Source of the DNA: Rhodopirellula bahusiensis
GTDB taxonomy: Bacteria; Planctomycetota; Planctomycetia; Pirellulales; Pirellulaceae
Direction of reading: 5' to 3'
DNA: 64,000 bases
NCBI RefSeq assembly: GCF_002727185.1
Contig: NZ_NIZW01000002.1
Coordinates: forward strand, 310,001 to 374,000
Part shown: piece by piece, positions 1-9,050 of the stretch
Position numbering within the stretch: the stretch's first letter is position 1
Layout of the letters: each line of letters opens with the position of its first letter
Program-made: the position numbers and the translations under genes
The notes under the pieces: model-generated
What the model was told of the DNA's origin: nothing
What the model saw: the letters and a program-made list of their open reading frames with translations, nothing else
The model's database searches: none

Positions 1-2
1 CG

Positions 3-482
3 GAGCCATTCGTGACCGCGAAATTGTTGGCTCCCGATGGAAAAATCAAGGATCTCAAGCTGACTCCCGCGGCGGACTCGCCTCGCGGTGGAACCTACAC
101 GGGCAACTTTGTTGTCACTAAGAGCGGCGGTTACGAAATTCAGTTGGCGGTGGGCGATGCTCTCGACGAACAATTGCTTCGCCAGAGTGTTCAAGTCCGA
201 TTGCCGACCAGCGAGCTTGAGCGTCCACGCCGGGCGGATGACGAGTTGTTGAATCTGGCGTCGACCACGCGGGGCGAGTACGTGCCGGTGGATGAGACGA
301 CTCCGATGAGCGACGTGAAAGCAACCTTGTCCGAAGCGATCGTGCCGCAATCGCAAGTCACCTTGTTGGCAGGAACACCCGATTCTGCTTTCACGCTTCG
401 TCGCAACGCGGTGTTGATGTGGTTGATCGCATCGGTGCTGACATTCGAGTGGGTGACACGACGTTTGCATCGCTTAGCTTGA
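3..482 (+). CDS. C-terminal part of a membrane-anchored hypothetical protein (5' end outside window)
   Basis: The reading frame is open from the first bases of the window, so this is the 3' end of a longer gene; an apparent GTG at 12 is probably internal. The visible part has a beta-rich stretch (GGTYTGNFVVTKSGGYEIQL, about residues 30-50) of the kind seen in extracytoplasmic Ig-like domains. It ends with a single hydrophobic helix (VLMWLIASVLTFEWV) followed by a basic tail (RRLHRLA), suggesting a C-terminal membrane anchor. Planctomycete VWA/BatA-like membrane proteins end this way, but no diagnostic motif is in view, so that assignment is only a guess. A repeat-filled intergenic region follows the stop codon. 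Confidence 0.6.
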   Translation, partial: EPFVTAKLLAPDGKIKDLKLTPAADSPRGGTYTGNFVVTKSGGYEIQLAVGDALDEQLLRQSVQVRLPTSELERPRRADDELLNLASTTRGEYVPVDETTPMSDVKATLSEAIVPQSQVTLLAGTPDSAFTLRRNAVLMWLIASVLTFEWVTRRLHRLA

Positions 483-498
483 CCTTTTAGTTCTGAGC

Positions 499-645
499 CA
501 GAGTAGAACAGTTGTCCTCAACTGTTTGCGTGTGTGGGTGAAATCATCGAGCAACCTGACGCGATTGCGAGTGAAGTTGGCGAAGGGGATGGTTTGGTGT
601 TGGAGACTGGCCCGACGGAGCAATGGAGACAATTGTTCTACTCTG
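499..645. repeat. BIME-type inverted REP pair, family A copy 1
   Basis: The left end reads GTAG followed by the perfect hairpin AACAGTTG-TCCT-CAACTGTT. The right end is the inverted counterpart, ending AATTGTTCTAC. The two ends therefore form a pair of GTAG-headed palindromes in opposite orientation about 147 bp apart. Related complete copies lie at 22653-22802 and 28401-28562, and a partial copy follows at 771-860. Confidence 0.8.
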
Positions 646-770
646 TTGGGTCGACGGACTTGGAAGTCCATCGTACGGCGGCGTGAGATCTGGGGTGACG
701 GTGCCGACTGTGTGAGCCGATCGGCGTTAGCCGCGGTTGCCGCTCACAACGTTTCCGGCTACCGAGCAGC

Positions 771-860
771 CAGACGCGATTGCGAGTGAAGTTGGCGAAG
801 GGGATGGCTTGGAGTTGGAGGCTGGCCCGACGGAGCAATGGAGACAATTGTTCTACTCTG
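771..860. repeat. Partial family A repeat (right half only)
   Basis: This segment repeats positions 557-645 nearly base for base (GACGCGATTGCGAGTGAAG onward) and ends in the same ATTGTTCTACTCTG. The left GTAG hairpin is missing. The intervening 646-770 bases hold no convincing gene. The rest of the 485-944 gap is this repeat material. Confidence 0.75.
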
Positions 861-944
861 AGGCTTCGTTCTTTCACGCGTCGCGGGGGAGACATTGAAA
901 AGCTATGATTGTCCGGTGAGCTTCTCTTCTCTTTGATAATCACC

Positions 945-1913
945 ATGACGCAGTCGCAACGAAAAATCTTGATCACCGGTGGCGCCGGCAACGTGGGCGG
1001 ATCGCTGGCGTGCCGATTGGCCGAGTCTCCGGACAACGAAGTCGTCGTGGTGGACAACTTGGTGACGGGAGATCGATCGAAGTTGCCACCCGTGTCGGCG
1101 AAGAACGTTCGGTTCATCAAGGCCGATGTGAACCGGATGGACGATTTGTCGCCGATCATGACGGCGACTCGTTTTGATGCGGTCTTCCATTACGCGGCGT
1201 TGGTTGGCGTTCAGCGAACGTTGGCCAATCCGGTCGCGGTGTTGGAGGACATTGACGGAATCCGCAACGTGCTTTCGCTATCAAAAAACACGGGCGTTGG
1301 TCGCGTCTTTTACGCCAGCAGCAGCGAGGTGTATGGCGAGCCGGTGGAGATGCCTCAGCACGAACAGACGACGCCGCTGAATTCGCGATTGCCTTATGCG
1401 ATCATCAAGAATCTGGGCGAGTCTTACTTCCGTTCGTATCACCAAGAGTTCGGGTTGCAGTTCAACGTCTTTCGATTCTTCAACACGTACGGGCCGAAGC
1501 AGACGACGGACTTCGTGGTTCCCAAGTTCATCGCCGCGGCTCTCGCTGGAGAGGATATCCCGGTTTATGGGGATGGGTCTCAGACACGAACGTTTTGTTT
1601 TGTGGATGACAACCTGGACACGACGACTCGTGTGTTGGATGACCCGAGTTGGGCATGCAAAACGATCAACATCGGCAGCGACATCGAGATGACGATCAAG
1701 TCGTTGGCGGAAACCGTGATTGAAATGACCGGCAGTTCATCCAAGGTCGTGCACTTGCCACCGCTTCCCGAAGGCGACATGACGCGACGTTGCCCGGACA
1801 TCACCAAGATGAAAAAAATCCTGGGCCGCGAACTCACGCCGCTCCATGAGGGTCTAGAAAAGCTGATTGACGCCGCCAAAAAACGCACTTCTTCTCAGGT
1901 TGCAGTCGGGTGA
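945..1913 (+). CDS. NAD-dependent epimerase/dehydratase (sugar-nucleotide, extended SDR)
   Basis: Extended short-chain dehydrogenase/reductase of 322 aa, probably a nucleotide-sugar epimerase or decarboxylase acting in the cytoplasm on UDP- or dTDP-sugars. The N-terminus carries the Rossmann motif ITGGAGNVGG (residues about 8-18). SSSEVYGE lies near residue 126 and the catalytic YAIIK near residue 151, followed by RFFNTYGP typical of the UDP-glucose epimerase group. The ATG at 945 is preferred to the upstream GTG because the Rossmann strand starts eight residues later. The stop overlaps the start of the next gene (GTGA at 1910-1913), so the pair is translationally coupled. Exact substrate cannot be read from the sequence. 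Confidence 0.85.
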   Translation: MTQSQRKILITGGAGNVGGSLACRLAESPDNEVVVVDNLVTGDRSKLPPVSAKNVRFIKADVNRMDDLSPIMTATRFDAVFHYAALVGVQRTLANPVAVLEDIDGIRNVLSLSKNTGVGRVFYASSSEVYGEPVEMPQHEQTTPLNSRLPYAIIKNLGESYFRSYHQEFGLQFNVFRFFNTYGPKQTTDFVVPKFIAAALAGEDIPVYGDGSQTRTFCFVDDNLDTTTRVLDDPSWACKTINIGSDIEMTIKSLAETVIEMTGSSSKVVHLPPLPEGDMTRRCPDITKMKKILGRELTPLHEGLEKLIDAAKKRTSSQVAVG

Positions 1914-4345
1914 ATATGCCGCCACCTCCCGGGCCACCCTCATCTGGGTCGCCGTCGCCCGATTCGGACTCTTCTCGTCAGTCCGATGCGTCCCGGGAGC
2001 CGATGACCGAGTCGCAAACGATCGGTGGTCAGGCAGCCGCGCGTCGATTGTCACTTGGTGCGACGATGCCGCCCGCGGAAGTTCCCGGTGTGCGCCTGCA
2101 ACGCTTTTTGGGTTCGGGAGCGTTTGGTCAGGTGTGGGTCGGACGTGATATCAACACCGGCCGCGGCGTGGCGGTGAAGTTCTACTTGCACCGAGGCGGT
2201 GTGAACTGGTCGTTGCTGTCCCGCGAAGTCAAAAACTTGGTTCAGTTGTCGGCCGATCGGCACGTCGTGCAGGTGCTGGAAGTCGGCTGGGACGCCGACC
2301 CGCCTTACTACGTGATGGAATTGATCGAAGGCGGGTCGCTGGAGGACATGCTGGTCCGCCGTGGGCGATTGCCGGTGGCTGAAGCGGTCGACTTGTTCCG
2401 CAAGATTCTGATTGGGCTGAATCATTGTCATGGGAAAGGCGTCCTGCACTGCGACATCAAACCCGCGAATATTTTGTTGGCGGCTGACAACGAACCACGT
2501 TTGGCCGACTTTGGACAGAGTCGAATGTCGCACGACCAGACTCCCGCGATGGGGACGCTGTTTTACATGGCGCCCGAACAAGCGGATTTGCAGTCGTCGC
2601 CTGATGCCCGGTGGGATGTTTACGCGGCGGGAGCTATCTTGTTTCGAATGTTGGCCGGGTCGGCGCCGCATCGCGATCAAGCGTTGTTGTCGCAATTGGA
2701 TACTGCCGGATCTTTGCCGGGACGATTGGCTCGATACCGCGAGGCCATTGCTTTGGCACCGCCTGCGGCCGAACAGTTGTCGCGGCGTGATGTGGATCGA
2801 TCACTGCGAAAGCTCATGCAGCATTGTTTGGAAGTGGATCCCGAATCTCGCTACAGCAACGTTCAGCAGATACTCGACGATCTGAACGTTCGCGATAAGA
2901 CACGCTCGCGGCGCCCGCTGATGTTGTTGGGGATTGTCGGGCCGCTGTTGCTGTTGCTGGCCACGTGTTTCTTTGGTGCACGAAGCATCGATCTGGCGAC
3001 ACGGACGGCGACGAAGGAGCTTCGGACTGAAGCGTTTGGAAGCAACCAATTCGCGGCACGTTTGGCGGCACAAACGTTGGAGACCGAAATCCAGCGTTAC
3101 TTTGACTTGGTGCACGAGGAGGCCCAGCGAGAAACGTTCGAAACATTGTTGGCGGAATTGATCCAGGGCGAAACGTCCGCGCCGGTGTTGCAGCGAATCG
3201 CTTCGTCGTCCACGCCCGTTGACGCGTTGGTTCGCGAAGACGCTCTCGCGGCACGAGACATTTTGTTGGAGCATCCGGCGCAGTTGCGACTGGATGAATA
3301 TCTGTCCGAGCGGTTGGCGCAGTACCGCCAGCCATCAGAACCGGGAAAGCCTCGTCAGCGATTGGCGACGATGTTCGTGACCGATGGTGCCGGAACGATC
3401 ATGACGATCGTCTACGGGAAATCGGTTCCGCGAGCGCAGAACAGTGTCGGTCGAAACTTCGCCTACCGGACTTACTTCACCGGGCGAAAGGACGATTATC
3501 CGTCGACGATTCCGATGGATTCGGTTTCGCCTCTCCGCCACACGCACTTGAGTTCGGCGTTTCAGAGCACGGCGACGAAGATGTGGAAGGTCGCCATCAG
3601 CACACCGCTTTGGTTGGAAGAAAGTGGCGTGGTGGTCAGCGGTCGTCGCGAAACTCCAGATCGAGATCCCGACGCGGTATTTGTTGCGACGATCAACCTT
3701 GGTGATTTTCAGTTGTTGCAACGGTCACGTTCTGGCAACGAAGCCGATGCGGCCAATCCCAGCCAAGTGGCCGTGCTGGTGGAAGCTCGCGAAGGCGATT
3801 TGCGAGGCACGGTGTTGCAGCATCCGTTGATGGATCAACTGCGAGAAGAAGGTCAGAACGTTTCGGACAAAAGCTACCAAGTCGACGGCGCGACGATGGA
3901 TCGTTTGCTGGAAGGCGGTGATGTTGATTTTCGCGATCCGATGGCGAGCGCATCTTCGGGGAATGGTTTTGGTGGCGACTGGATCGCGGCGATGGAGCCG
4001 GTCACATTGCCACGGCCGACGCAAGCTGCGCCCGCTGCCGGTGACGGGAGCGATCTCGACGAGTCGCTCGGTTCATCGAGCAAGCCAGTCGCGTCGAGGG
4101 TGGAGCAAACCGATTTGCTCGTGTTGGTTCAGTATCGATTGTCGGAAGTGCTTGGTCCGGTCTCCGAGCTTCGGCGTTCGTTGTTGTTCGAAGGTGCGTT
4201 CGCGATTCTTTCGATTCTTATCATGACGCTGTTTCTCTGGTGGGTCGTTCGGCGTGTGACAACCCAAGACGAACGTCGCGCGGCCAAGGAATCTCAGTCA
4301 CCGCCGCCGCAGCAGGAACGCATCGAGACGATGACGTTGGGGTAG
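1910..4345 (+). CDS. Membrane Ser/Thr protein kinase with large extracytoplasmic sensor region
   Basis: 811 aa. A Pro/Ser-rich leader is followed by a Hanks-type kinase domain (about residues 60-325): G-loop GSGAFG, VAVKFY lysine, HCDIKPANILL near residue 180, DFGQS, and APEQ. The catalytic loop reads HCD, not HRD, which makes it a non-RD kinase. A membrane helix (about 337-360) leads to roughly 400 extracytoplasmic residues and a second helix (about 762-781) with a short basic cytoplasmic tail. The extracytoplasmic part contains VTDGAGTIMTIVYGK and RTYFTGRKDDYP, reminiscent of Cache-type ligand-binding sensors; this is inference. GTG at 1910 overlaps the epimerase stop; an ATG at 1916 is an alternative start. 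Confidence 0.88.
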   Translation: MNMPPPPGPPSSGSPSPDSDSSRQSDASREPMTESQTIGGQAAARRLSLGATMPPAEVPGVRLQRFLGSGAFGQVWVGRDINTGRGVAVKFYLHRGGVNWSLLSREVKNLVQLSADRHVVQVLEVGWDADPPYYVMELIEGGSLEDMLVRRGRLPVAEAVDLFRKILIGLNHCHGKGVLHCDIKPANILLAADNEPRLADFGQSRMSHDQTPAMGTLFYMAPEQADLQSSPDARWDVYAAGAILFRMLAGSAPHRDQALLSQLDTAGSLPGRLARYREAIALAPPAAEQLSRRDVDRSLRKLMQHCLEVDPESRYSNVQQILDDLNVRDKTRSRRPLMLLGIVGPLLLLLATCFFGARSIDLATRTATKELRTEAFGSNQFAARLAAQTLETEIQRYFDLVHEEAQRETFETLLAELIQGETSAPVLQRIASSSTPVDALVREDALAARDILLEHPAQLRLDEYLSERLAQYRQPSEPGKPRQRLATMFVTDGAGTIMTIVYGKSVPRAQNSVGRNFAYRTYFTGRKDDYPSTIPMDSVSPLRHTHLSSAFQSTATKMWKVAISTPLWLEESGVVVSGRRETPDRDPDAVFVATINLGDFQLLQRSRSGNEADAANPSQVAVLVEAREGDLRGTVLQHPLMDQLREEGQNVSDKSYQVDGATMDRLLEGGDVDFRDPMASASSGNGFGGDWIAAMEPVTLPRPTQAAPAAGDGSDLDESLGSSSKPVASRVEQTDLLVLVQYRLSEVLGPVSELRRSLLFEGAFAILSILIMTLFLWWVVRRVTTQDERRAAKESQSPPPQQERIETMTLG

Positions 4346-4481
4346 AGGTCACTCGACGCTGAAAAAGCAGGCTTCGTCCGGGTCGCGGTTTTGGCAGCGT
4401 GCATCGAGCGGGTTACAATGAGGACCCCGCCCCGATGAATCACCATCGCCCGCCTGAAAAGATTCGCTCGCCACCTCGCCG

Positions 4482-5489
4482 ATGAAAACCGACCCCCAAA
4501 AGATTGCCGCGGACGAGAATCAGAACGCAGCGAAAGAGGACGCGAGCGAGGCAATCGGCGACGGTTCCCGACAAGACTTTGCGTTGGTTCTCATCCTTCG
4601 ATTCGCGGCGTTTCTGTGTTTTGTCGGATGGACCTGGGTGCATTACTACTGGGAAGGTCCTTACGGAGTTTTGCTCTGGCAAGACGCGACGTATGACTTT
4701 GCCGAGTGGTTGGGCGTCAGCTGGGACGAATTCGTTGGGACGGGAGCCGATGATGGCTGGCTGCAGGTTTGGATTTCTCGGATCACTTGGTTGTATGTCG
4801 GCTGCACCATTCTGACGCTGACCGTTCGTCGGCAATCAAAGTTTCAAATGATTGCTCTGCTTGGCGGCAGCGGGTTGCTGATCGTTTTGAGTTATGCGAA
4901 ATACGTGGGGGCCCAACGCCAGTTTCCGATGTTCTTGGAACACGGCGGTCAGATGCTGGCACCCGTCTTATTGGTATTGGCTTTGAAGCTGGGGGCTCGC
5001 CATCGAGCGACCATGATCACAGCGATGGTCGCGTTGATCATGACTTTCGCCGGGCATGGTTGCTACGCGATTGGGTGGTGGCCGACACCGCCATTTTTTT
5101 ACGGCATGATTTCGGTTTCGCTGGGTGTCGAGTACGAAACTGCAAACACAATGTTGCGAACGTTTGGAACGCTCGATTTCGTGGTTTGTTTGGCGATCTT
5201 CGTGCCACAGCTGAGGGTCTGGGCGGCAGGGTACGCCGCCATCTGGGGAATCTTGACCGCCGCGGCTCGACCCGTCGCGGGCATGTCGATGAGTCTAAAC
5301 TACTGGGGCGCGGACCAGTTCCTCCACGAAGCCGTGTTGCGTGCACCTCATTTTCTGATTCCGCTGTATTTGGCCGTTCTATGGCATCGTCAAAGTTCGG
5401 CGGTATCGGCCAAGTCAAACGAACACGCGAAACCACCTGCCGCGACGACCGCTGATTCTGCGTCGTTGGCGATTGAACTCACCTCTTGA
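4482..5489 (+). CDS. Polytopic membrane protein of unknown function
   Basis: 335 aa, not recognised. A charged N-terminus of about 35 residues precedes seven or eight predicted hydrophobic helices, starting at ALVLILRFAAFLCFVGWTWV. Conserved-looking features are aromatic and His residues near membrane edges (WTWVHYYW, MFLEHGGQ, FAGHGCYAIGWW). The C-terminal tail is polar and rich in Ala/Ser. ATG at 4482 opens the frame. It lies 31 bp upstream of the PhoD-like gene on the same strand and may be co-transcribed with it. No enzyme or transporter signature is visible. Confidence 0.75.
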   Translation: MKTDPQKIAADENQNAAKEDASEAIGDGSRQDFALVLILRFAAFLCFVGWTWVHYYWEGPYGVLLWQDATYDFAEWLGVSWDEFVGTGADDGWLQVWISRITWLYVGCTILTLTVRRQSKFQMIALLGGSGLLIVLSYAKYVGAQRQFPMFLEHGGQMLAPVLLVLALKLGARHRATMITAMVALIMTFAGHGCYAIGWWPTPPFFYGMISVSLGVEYETANTMLRTFGTLDFVVCLAIFVPQLRVWAAGYAAIWGILTAAARPVAGMSMSLNYWGADQFLHEAVLRAPHFLIPLYLAVLWHRQSSAVSAKSNEHAKPPAATTADSASLAIELTS

Positions 5490-5520
5490 AAAACAACTTG
5501 TTGCCCTTTTAGGAACCGTC

Positions 5521-7362
5521 ATGAAGTTATTGAACCGTCTGGCGTTGTGCTGTTTGGCACTGCTCGTCACCGCCGAATCTGTTTCTGCACAACCGGGAGG
5601 ACGCGCGCGACGACGTGCGGACTTGAGCATTCCCGACGTTGCGAAAAAGGACGTCATTTGTTTTGCGCTTTACACGGTTCACGACAAGACACTGAAGTTG
5701 ACGGCGCAGCTGTATCCGCTCGATGCCAGCGATCCCAAGGTGGCTCGCTTGGAAATCGAAAAGGATGGTCAATGGACCGAAGTCGCCAAAGCGAAAGTGA
5801 TCGAAGCCGGCTGGACGGCGCCGTTTCGAGTCGAAAACTGGGACGATTCAACGACCGTCAAATACCGCGTTGCTCACGGATCGGAAGCATTCTACGAAGG
5901 CACGGTTCGACGGAACCCGATCGACAAAGATGAGATCGTCGTTGCGGGATTCACCGGCAACTCGATCCACCCGGCTCACGGTGGCGACATTTCGCGTCAG
6001 GATCTGATCGACAACGTGAACAAGGTCGATGCGGACGTGTTGTTCTTTTCCGGCGACCAAGTCTACGACCACAACCGGCACTACGCCGCTTGGCTGAAGT
6101 TCGGACGCGATTTTGGCGACATCATCAAGGATCGCCCAACGGTTTGCTTGCCCGATGATCACGATGTTGGCCAGCCCAACCTGTGGGGCGAAAGTGGAAA
6201 GATCTCGACGCTCAGCGGTGCCGCCGATGGTGGTTACTCGCAACCTGGTGTCTACGTTCAAGAAGTCGAACGGGCCCAAACCAGCCACCTGCCCGATCCG
6301 GTCGACCCGCACAAAATCGGCCAGGGCATCGGCGTCTACTTCACCAATCTCAATTGGGGAAACATCGACTTCGCGATTCTGGAAGATCGCAAGTTCAAAA
6401 CTGGTCCCGCCGGGCGTGTGCCAAAGCAAGGCCCTCGTCCCGATCACATTCGCAACCCGGAGTACAACCCCGCCAGTGTTGACGTCGAAGGTGCGGTGTT
6501 GCTCGGCGAGCGGCAACTGGACTTCATCGAAGACTGGGCGGCGGATTGGACCGATGCGGACATGAAAGTTGCCTTGTCGCAAACGATCTTCTGCGGCGGA
6601 GCTCACATTCACGGCACTGCAAATGGTCGTTTGCATGCTGACATGGATTCCAATGGCTGGCCACAAACTGGTCGCAACCGAGCTTTGGAAGAGCTTCGCA
6701 AAGCTTTCGCGTTTCACTACGCAGGCGATCAGCACTTGGCGACGATTTTTCATCACGGCATCGACGAATATCGCGACTCGATTTGGTCGTTCTGTGTGCC
6801 TTCGATCGCCAACTTGTATCTGCGTTGGTGGGATCCGGTCGAGCCGGGTGAAAACCGCGAGCCGGGTGCTCCCGAATACACCGGTGATTCGCTGGATGGA
6901 TTTGCAAACAAAGTCACCAACTACGCCGCCGCCAATCCGGAGGCGAAACCCGCTGGGAATTTGTTGAACACGCGAGCCGCCGGTTTCGGCATCGTTCGAT
7001 TCAACACCAAGTCCCGCGACATCACGATGGAGTGCTGGCCGCGAAATGTGGACGTGACCGATCCCGAGGCGAAGCAATACCCGGGGTGGCCACTGACAAT
7101 CTCGCAGTTCGACAACTACAGCCCGCCGTCGTGGGGTGAGCTGGGTGAGATGACCTTCGATGTCGAAGACCCGGTCGTGCAATTGGTCGACGCCTCGACC
7201 AAGGAAGTTCTCTATACAGTTCGCGTAGCGGGGACGAAGTTCACGCCAGGTGCGCCGAAGGGAAAATCGTTCGTCGTGAAGGTTGGCCAGGATGCACCGG
7301 AGACGATCGTTGCGGAGAACGCGAAAGTCGGTGGTGAACCGGTTTCGGTGACGCTCAAGTAA
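5521..7362 (+). CDS. Secreted PhoD-like metallophosphatase
   Basis: 613 aa with a cleavable signal peptide (MKLLNRLALCCLALLVTAES, predicted cleavage after SVSA), so the enzyme is probably periplasmic. It resembles the PhoD/alkaline phosphatase D metallophosphoesterase group: SGDQVYDH near residue 178, PDDHDVG near 213, HIHGT near 361, and HYAGDQH followed by FHHGIDEYRDS near 400-415 supply the metal-binding Asp/His set. An N-terminal beta-rich domain precedes the catalytic part, as is usual in the family. The start was placed at 5521 because the signal peptide begins there; the frame extends to 5473 but would overlap the upstream gene. Substrate is uncertain: phosphodiester or phosphomonoester. 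Confidence 0.85.
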   Translation: MKLLNRLALCCLALLVTAESVSAQPGGRARRRADLSIPDVAKKDVICFALYTVHDKTLKLTAQLYPLDASDPKVARLEIEKDGQWTEVAKAKVIEAGWTAPFRVENWDDSTTVKYRVAHGSEAFYEGTVRRNPIDKDEIVVAGFTGNSIHPAHGGDISRQDLIDNVNKVDADVLFFSGDQVYDHNRHYAAWLKFGRDFGDIIKDRPTVCLPDDHDVGQPNLWGESGKISTLSGAADGGYSQPGVYVQEVERAQTSHLPDPVDPHKIGQGIGVYFTNLNWGNIDFAILEDRKFKTGPAGRVPKQGPRPDHIRNPEYNPASVDVEGAVLLGERQLDFIEDWAADWTDADMKVALSQTIFCGGAHIHGTANGRLHADMDSNGWPQTGRNRALEELRKAFAFHYAGDQHLATIFHHGIDEYRDSIWSFCVPSIANLYLRWWDPVEPGENREPGAPEYTGDSLDGFANKVTNYAAANPEAKPAGNLLNTRAAGFGIVRFNTKSRDITMECWPRNVDVTDPEAKQYPGWPLTISQFDNYSPPSWGELGEMTFDVEDPVVQLVDASTKEVLYTVRVAGTKFTPGAPKGKSFVVKVGQDAPETIVAENAKVGGEPVSVTLK

Positions 7363-7538
7363 GCGTCCGTTCGGTCGGTAGAAAATTCGCAAGAATTCGA
7401 TTTCGGCTAGCCGATCTTGAGCGGTTTCGCGCATTGTTTTTCGAGCGAAACTTGCCCGCAAAGTCTGCCCTATTTGTCGGGGCGGACGTGTTGCATCGAG
7501 GTGGCAGATTTCCGTCCATGAACGGCGATGATCTGCCG

Positions 7539-7567
7539 TTGTCAATCTTCTGACGCTATGCCATAGT
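7539..7567 (+). promoter_or_regulatory. Putative sigma70-type promoter of the nqr operon
   Basis: TTGTCA (7539-7544, five of six matches to TTGACA) and CATAGT (7562-7567, four of six matches to TATAAT) are separated by 17 bp. This is the best promoter-like pair in the 312-bp gap before nqrA. It would give a leader of about 100 nt containing the hairpin at 7581-7628. Prediction only. Confidence 0.45.
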
Positions 7568-7580
7568 GTCCACTTGCTTG

Positions 7581-7628
7581 GCCCGCGACATTTTTTCCGG
7601 TCTTTTCTTTCGGAAAAACGCTGCGGGC
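7581..7628 (+). promoter_or_regulatory. Two-tier hairpin in the nqr leader
   Basis: The outer arms GCCCGC/GCGGGC (7581-7586 and 7623-7628) enclose an inner 8-bp stem TTTTTCCG/CGGAAAAA (7592-7599 and 7611-7618) with an 11-nt loop. It lies between the putative promoter and nqrA. It is not followed by a U-run, so it does not look like a simple terminator. A regulatory or mRNA-stabilising role is inferred. Confidence 0.4.
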
Positions 7629-7674
7629 TTTGGCTCGAACCGACTTTGTTACAAATTTCACAAAGTGCCCATTC

Positions 7675-9045
7675 ATGGCAATGACTCAAAGCGTGACCCG
7701 CATCAAAAAGGGTCTCGATCTGCCCATCACGGGATGCCCCGAACAGCACATGGAAGCTGGCCCGGCGATCCGCCAAGTGGCTTTGTTGGGCGACGACTAC
7801 ATCGGAATGAAGCCAACGATGTTGGTGACGGCGGGCGACAAAGTCGTCTTGGGCCAACCGCTTTTTGAAGACAAGAAAACTCCCGGCGTGATCTTCACCG
7901 CTCCCGCCTCGGGCACCGTCGTCGATGTCGTTCGCGGCGCGAAACGCAAGTTCGAAGCGGTTGTCATCGATGTCGATGTTGATTCGACGGAAACGACTAC
8001 GATCGATGGGATCGCGGGTACCGATGCCGTCTCGATCGCTCGCGAGAAGTTGGTCGACGGATTGGTTCAGATCGGACTTTGGCCGTCGTTCCGCACTCGC
8101 CCCTATGGCAAAGTGCCGACGATCGACTCGACCCCACATTCCATTTTCGTCACCGCAATTGATACCAATCCGTTGGCGGCTGATCCCGCAGTGGTTTTGG
8201 CGGATCGCAAAGACCAATTTGTGATCGGCCTTCAAGCGTTGACGCGTTTGACGGACGGTGCTGTGCATCTGTGCCAAGCCGAAAAGGCTTCGATTCCTGG
8301 CGGTGATGTGGCGGGCGTTCAATCAGCCTCATTCGCGGGACCTCATCCGGCCGGATTGCCGGGGACACACATCCATCATTTGGACCCCGTCAGTCTCAAC
8401 AAAACGGTTTGGTACATCGGTTATCAAGACGTGATTGCGATCGGTTCTTTCTTGCAGACCGGTCAACTCGACACACGACGAGTGATCTCGCTGGCGGGTC
8501 CGAAAGTCAATCAGCCTCGTTTGATTGAAACTCGCGCCGGAGCTTGCATCGACGAGTTGATCGATGGCGAAGTCGATACCACTGTCAAACTACGCGTCAT
8601 CTCGGGATCGGTGCTCAACGGGCACACTGCTGCGGCACCGCATCAGTTCCTGGGACGCTACGACAATCAAGTCTCGGTCATCGAAGAAGGTGACCACCGC
8701 GAATTCATGGGATGGCAAAAACCTGGCTTCGACAAATTCTCTGTCAGCCGCATTTTTGCATCGGCGATGACTCCCGATCGCAAGTTCGATTTCACTTCGT
8801 CAACCGGCGGCAGTGAGCGAGCGATGGTTCCACTGGGCACTTACGAAAAAGTGTTGCCAATGGACATCTTGGCAACACAATTGTTGCGAGCTTTGATTGT
8901 TCGCGACACCGATTCGGCTCAGCAACTGGGCGTGCTGGAGCTGGAAGAAGAAGACTTGGCCCTGTGCACGTTCGTGTGCCCCGGTAAATACGAATATGGA
9001 TCCTTGATCCGAGAAAACCTGACAACCATTGAGCGTGAAGGTTAA
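7675..9045 (+). CDS. nqrA: Na+-translocating NADH:quinone reductase subunit A
   Basis: 456 aa, the length expected for NqrA, the peripheral cytoplasmic subunit of the sodium-pumping NADH:ubiquinone oxidoreductase. The family hallmark [15 protein letters not shown] opens the protein. The start at ATG 7675 (alternative 7681) places this motif at the N-terminus as in homologues, whereas the TTG at 7630 would add an unsupported extension. No clear Shine-Dalgarno site precedes it. It is the first gene of the seven-gene nqr-apbE cluster and ends five bases before nqrB. Assignment is secure from sequence plus gene order. Confidence 0.95.
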   Translation: MAMTQSVTRIKKGLDLPITGCPEQHMEAGPAIRQVALLGDDYIGMKPTMLVTAGDKVVLGQPLFEDKKTPGVIFTAPASGTVVDVVRGAKRKFEAVVIDVDVDSTETTTIDGIAGTDAVSIAREKLVDGLVQIGLWPSFRTRPYGKVPTIDSTPHSIFVTAIDTNPLAADPAVVLADRKDQFVIGLQALTRLTDGAVHLCQAEKASIPGGDVAGVQSASFAGPHPAGLPGTHIHHLDPVSLNKTVWYIGYQDVIAIGSFLQTGQLDTRRVISLAGPKVNQPRLIETRAGACIDELIDGEVDTTVKLRVISGSVLNGHTAAAPHQFLGRYDNQVSVIEEGDHREFMGWQKPGFDKFSVSRIFASAMTPDRKFDFTSSTGGSERAMVPLGTYEKVLPMDILATQLLRALIVRDTDSAQQLGVLELEEEDLALCTFVCPGKYEYGSLIRENLTTIEREG

Positions 9046-9050
9046 GGAAT

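Noticed and set aside
526..789. Short plus-strand frame between the first two genes
   Set aside because: It lies within family A repeat sequence, which recurs elsewhere in other frames.
5848..8322. 824-codon open frame on the minus strand across the phosphatase and nqrA
   Set aside because: It is antisense to two well-supported genes. Such long antisense frames are common where G/C-rich third positions suppress stops, and the translation has no recognisable domain.
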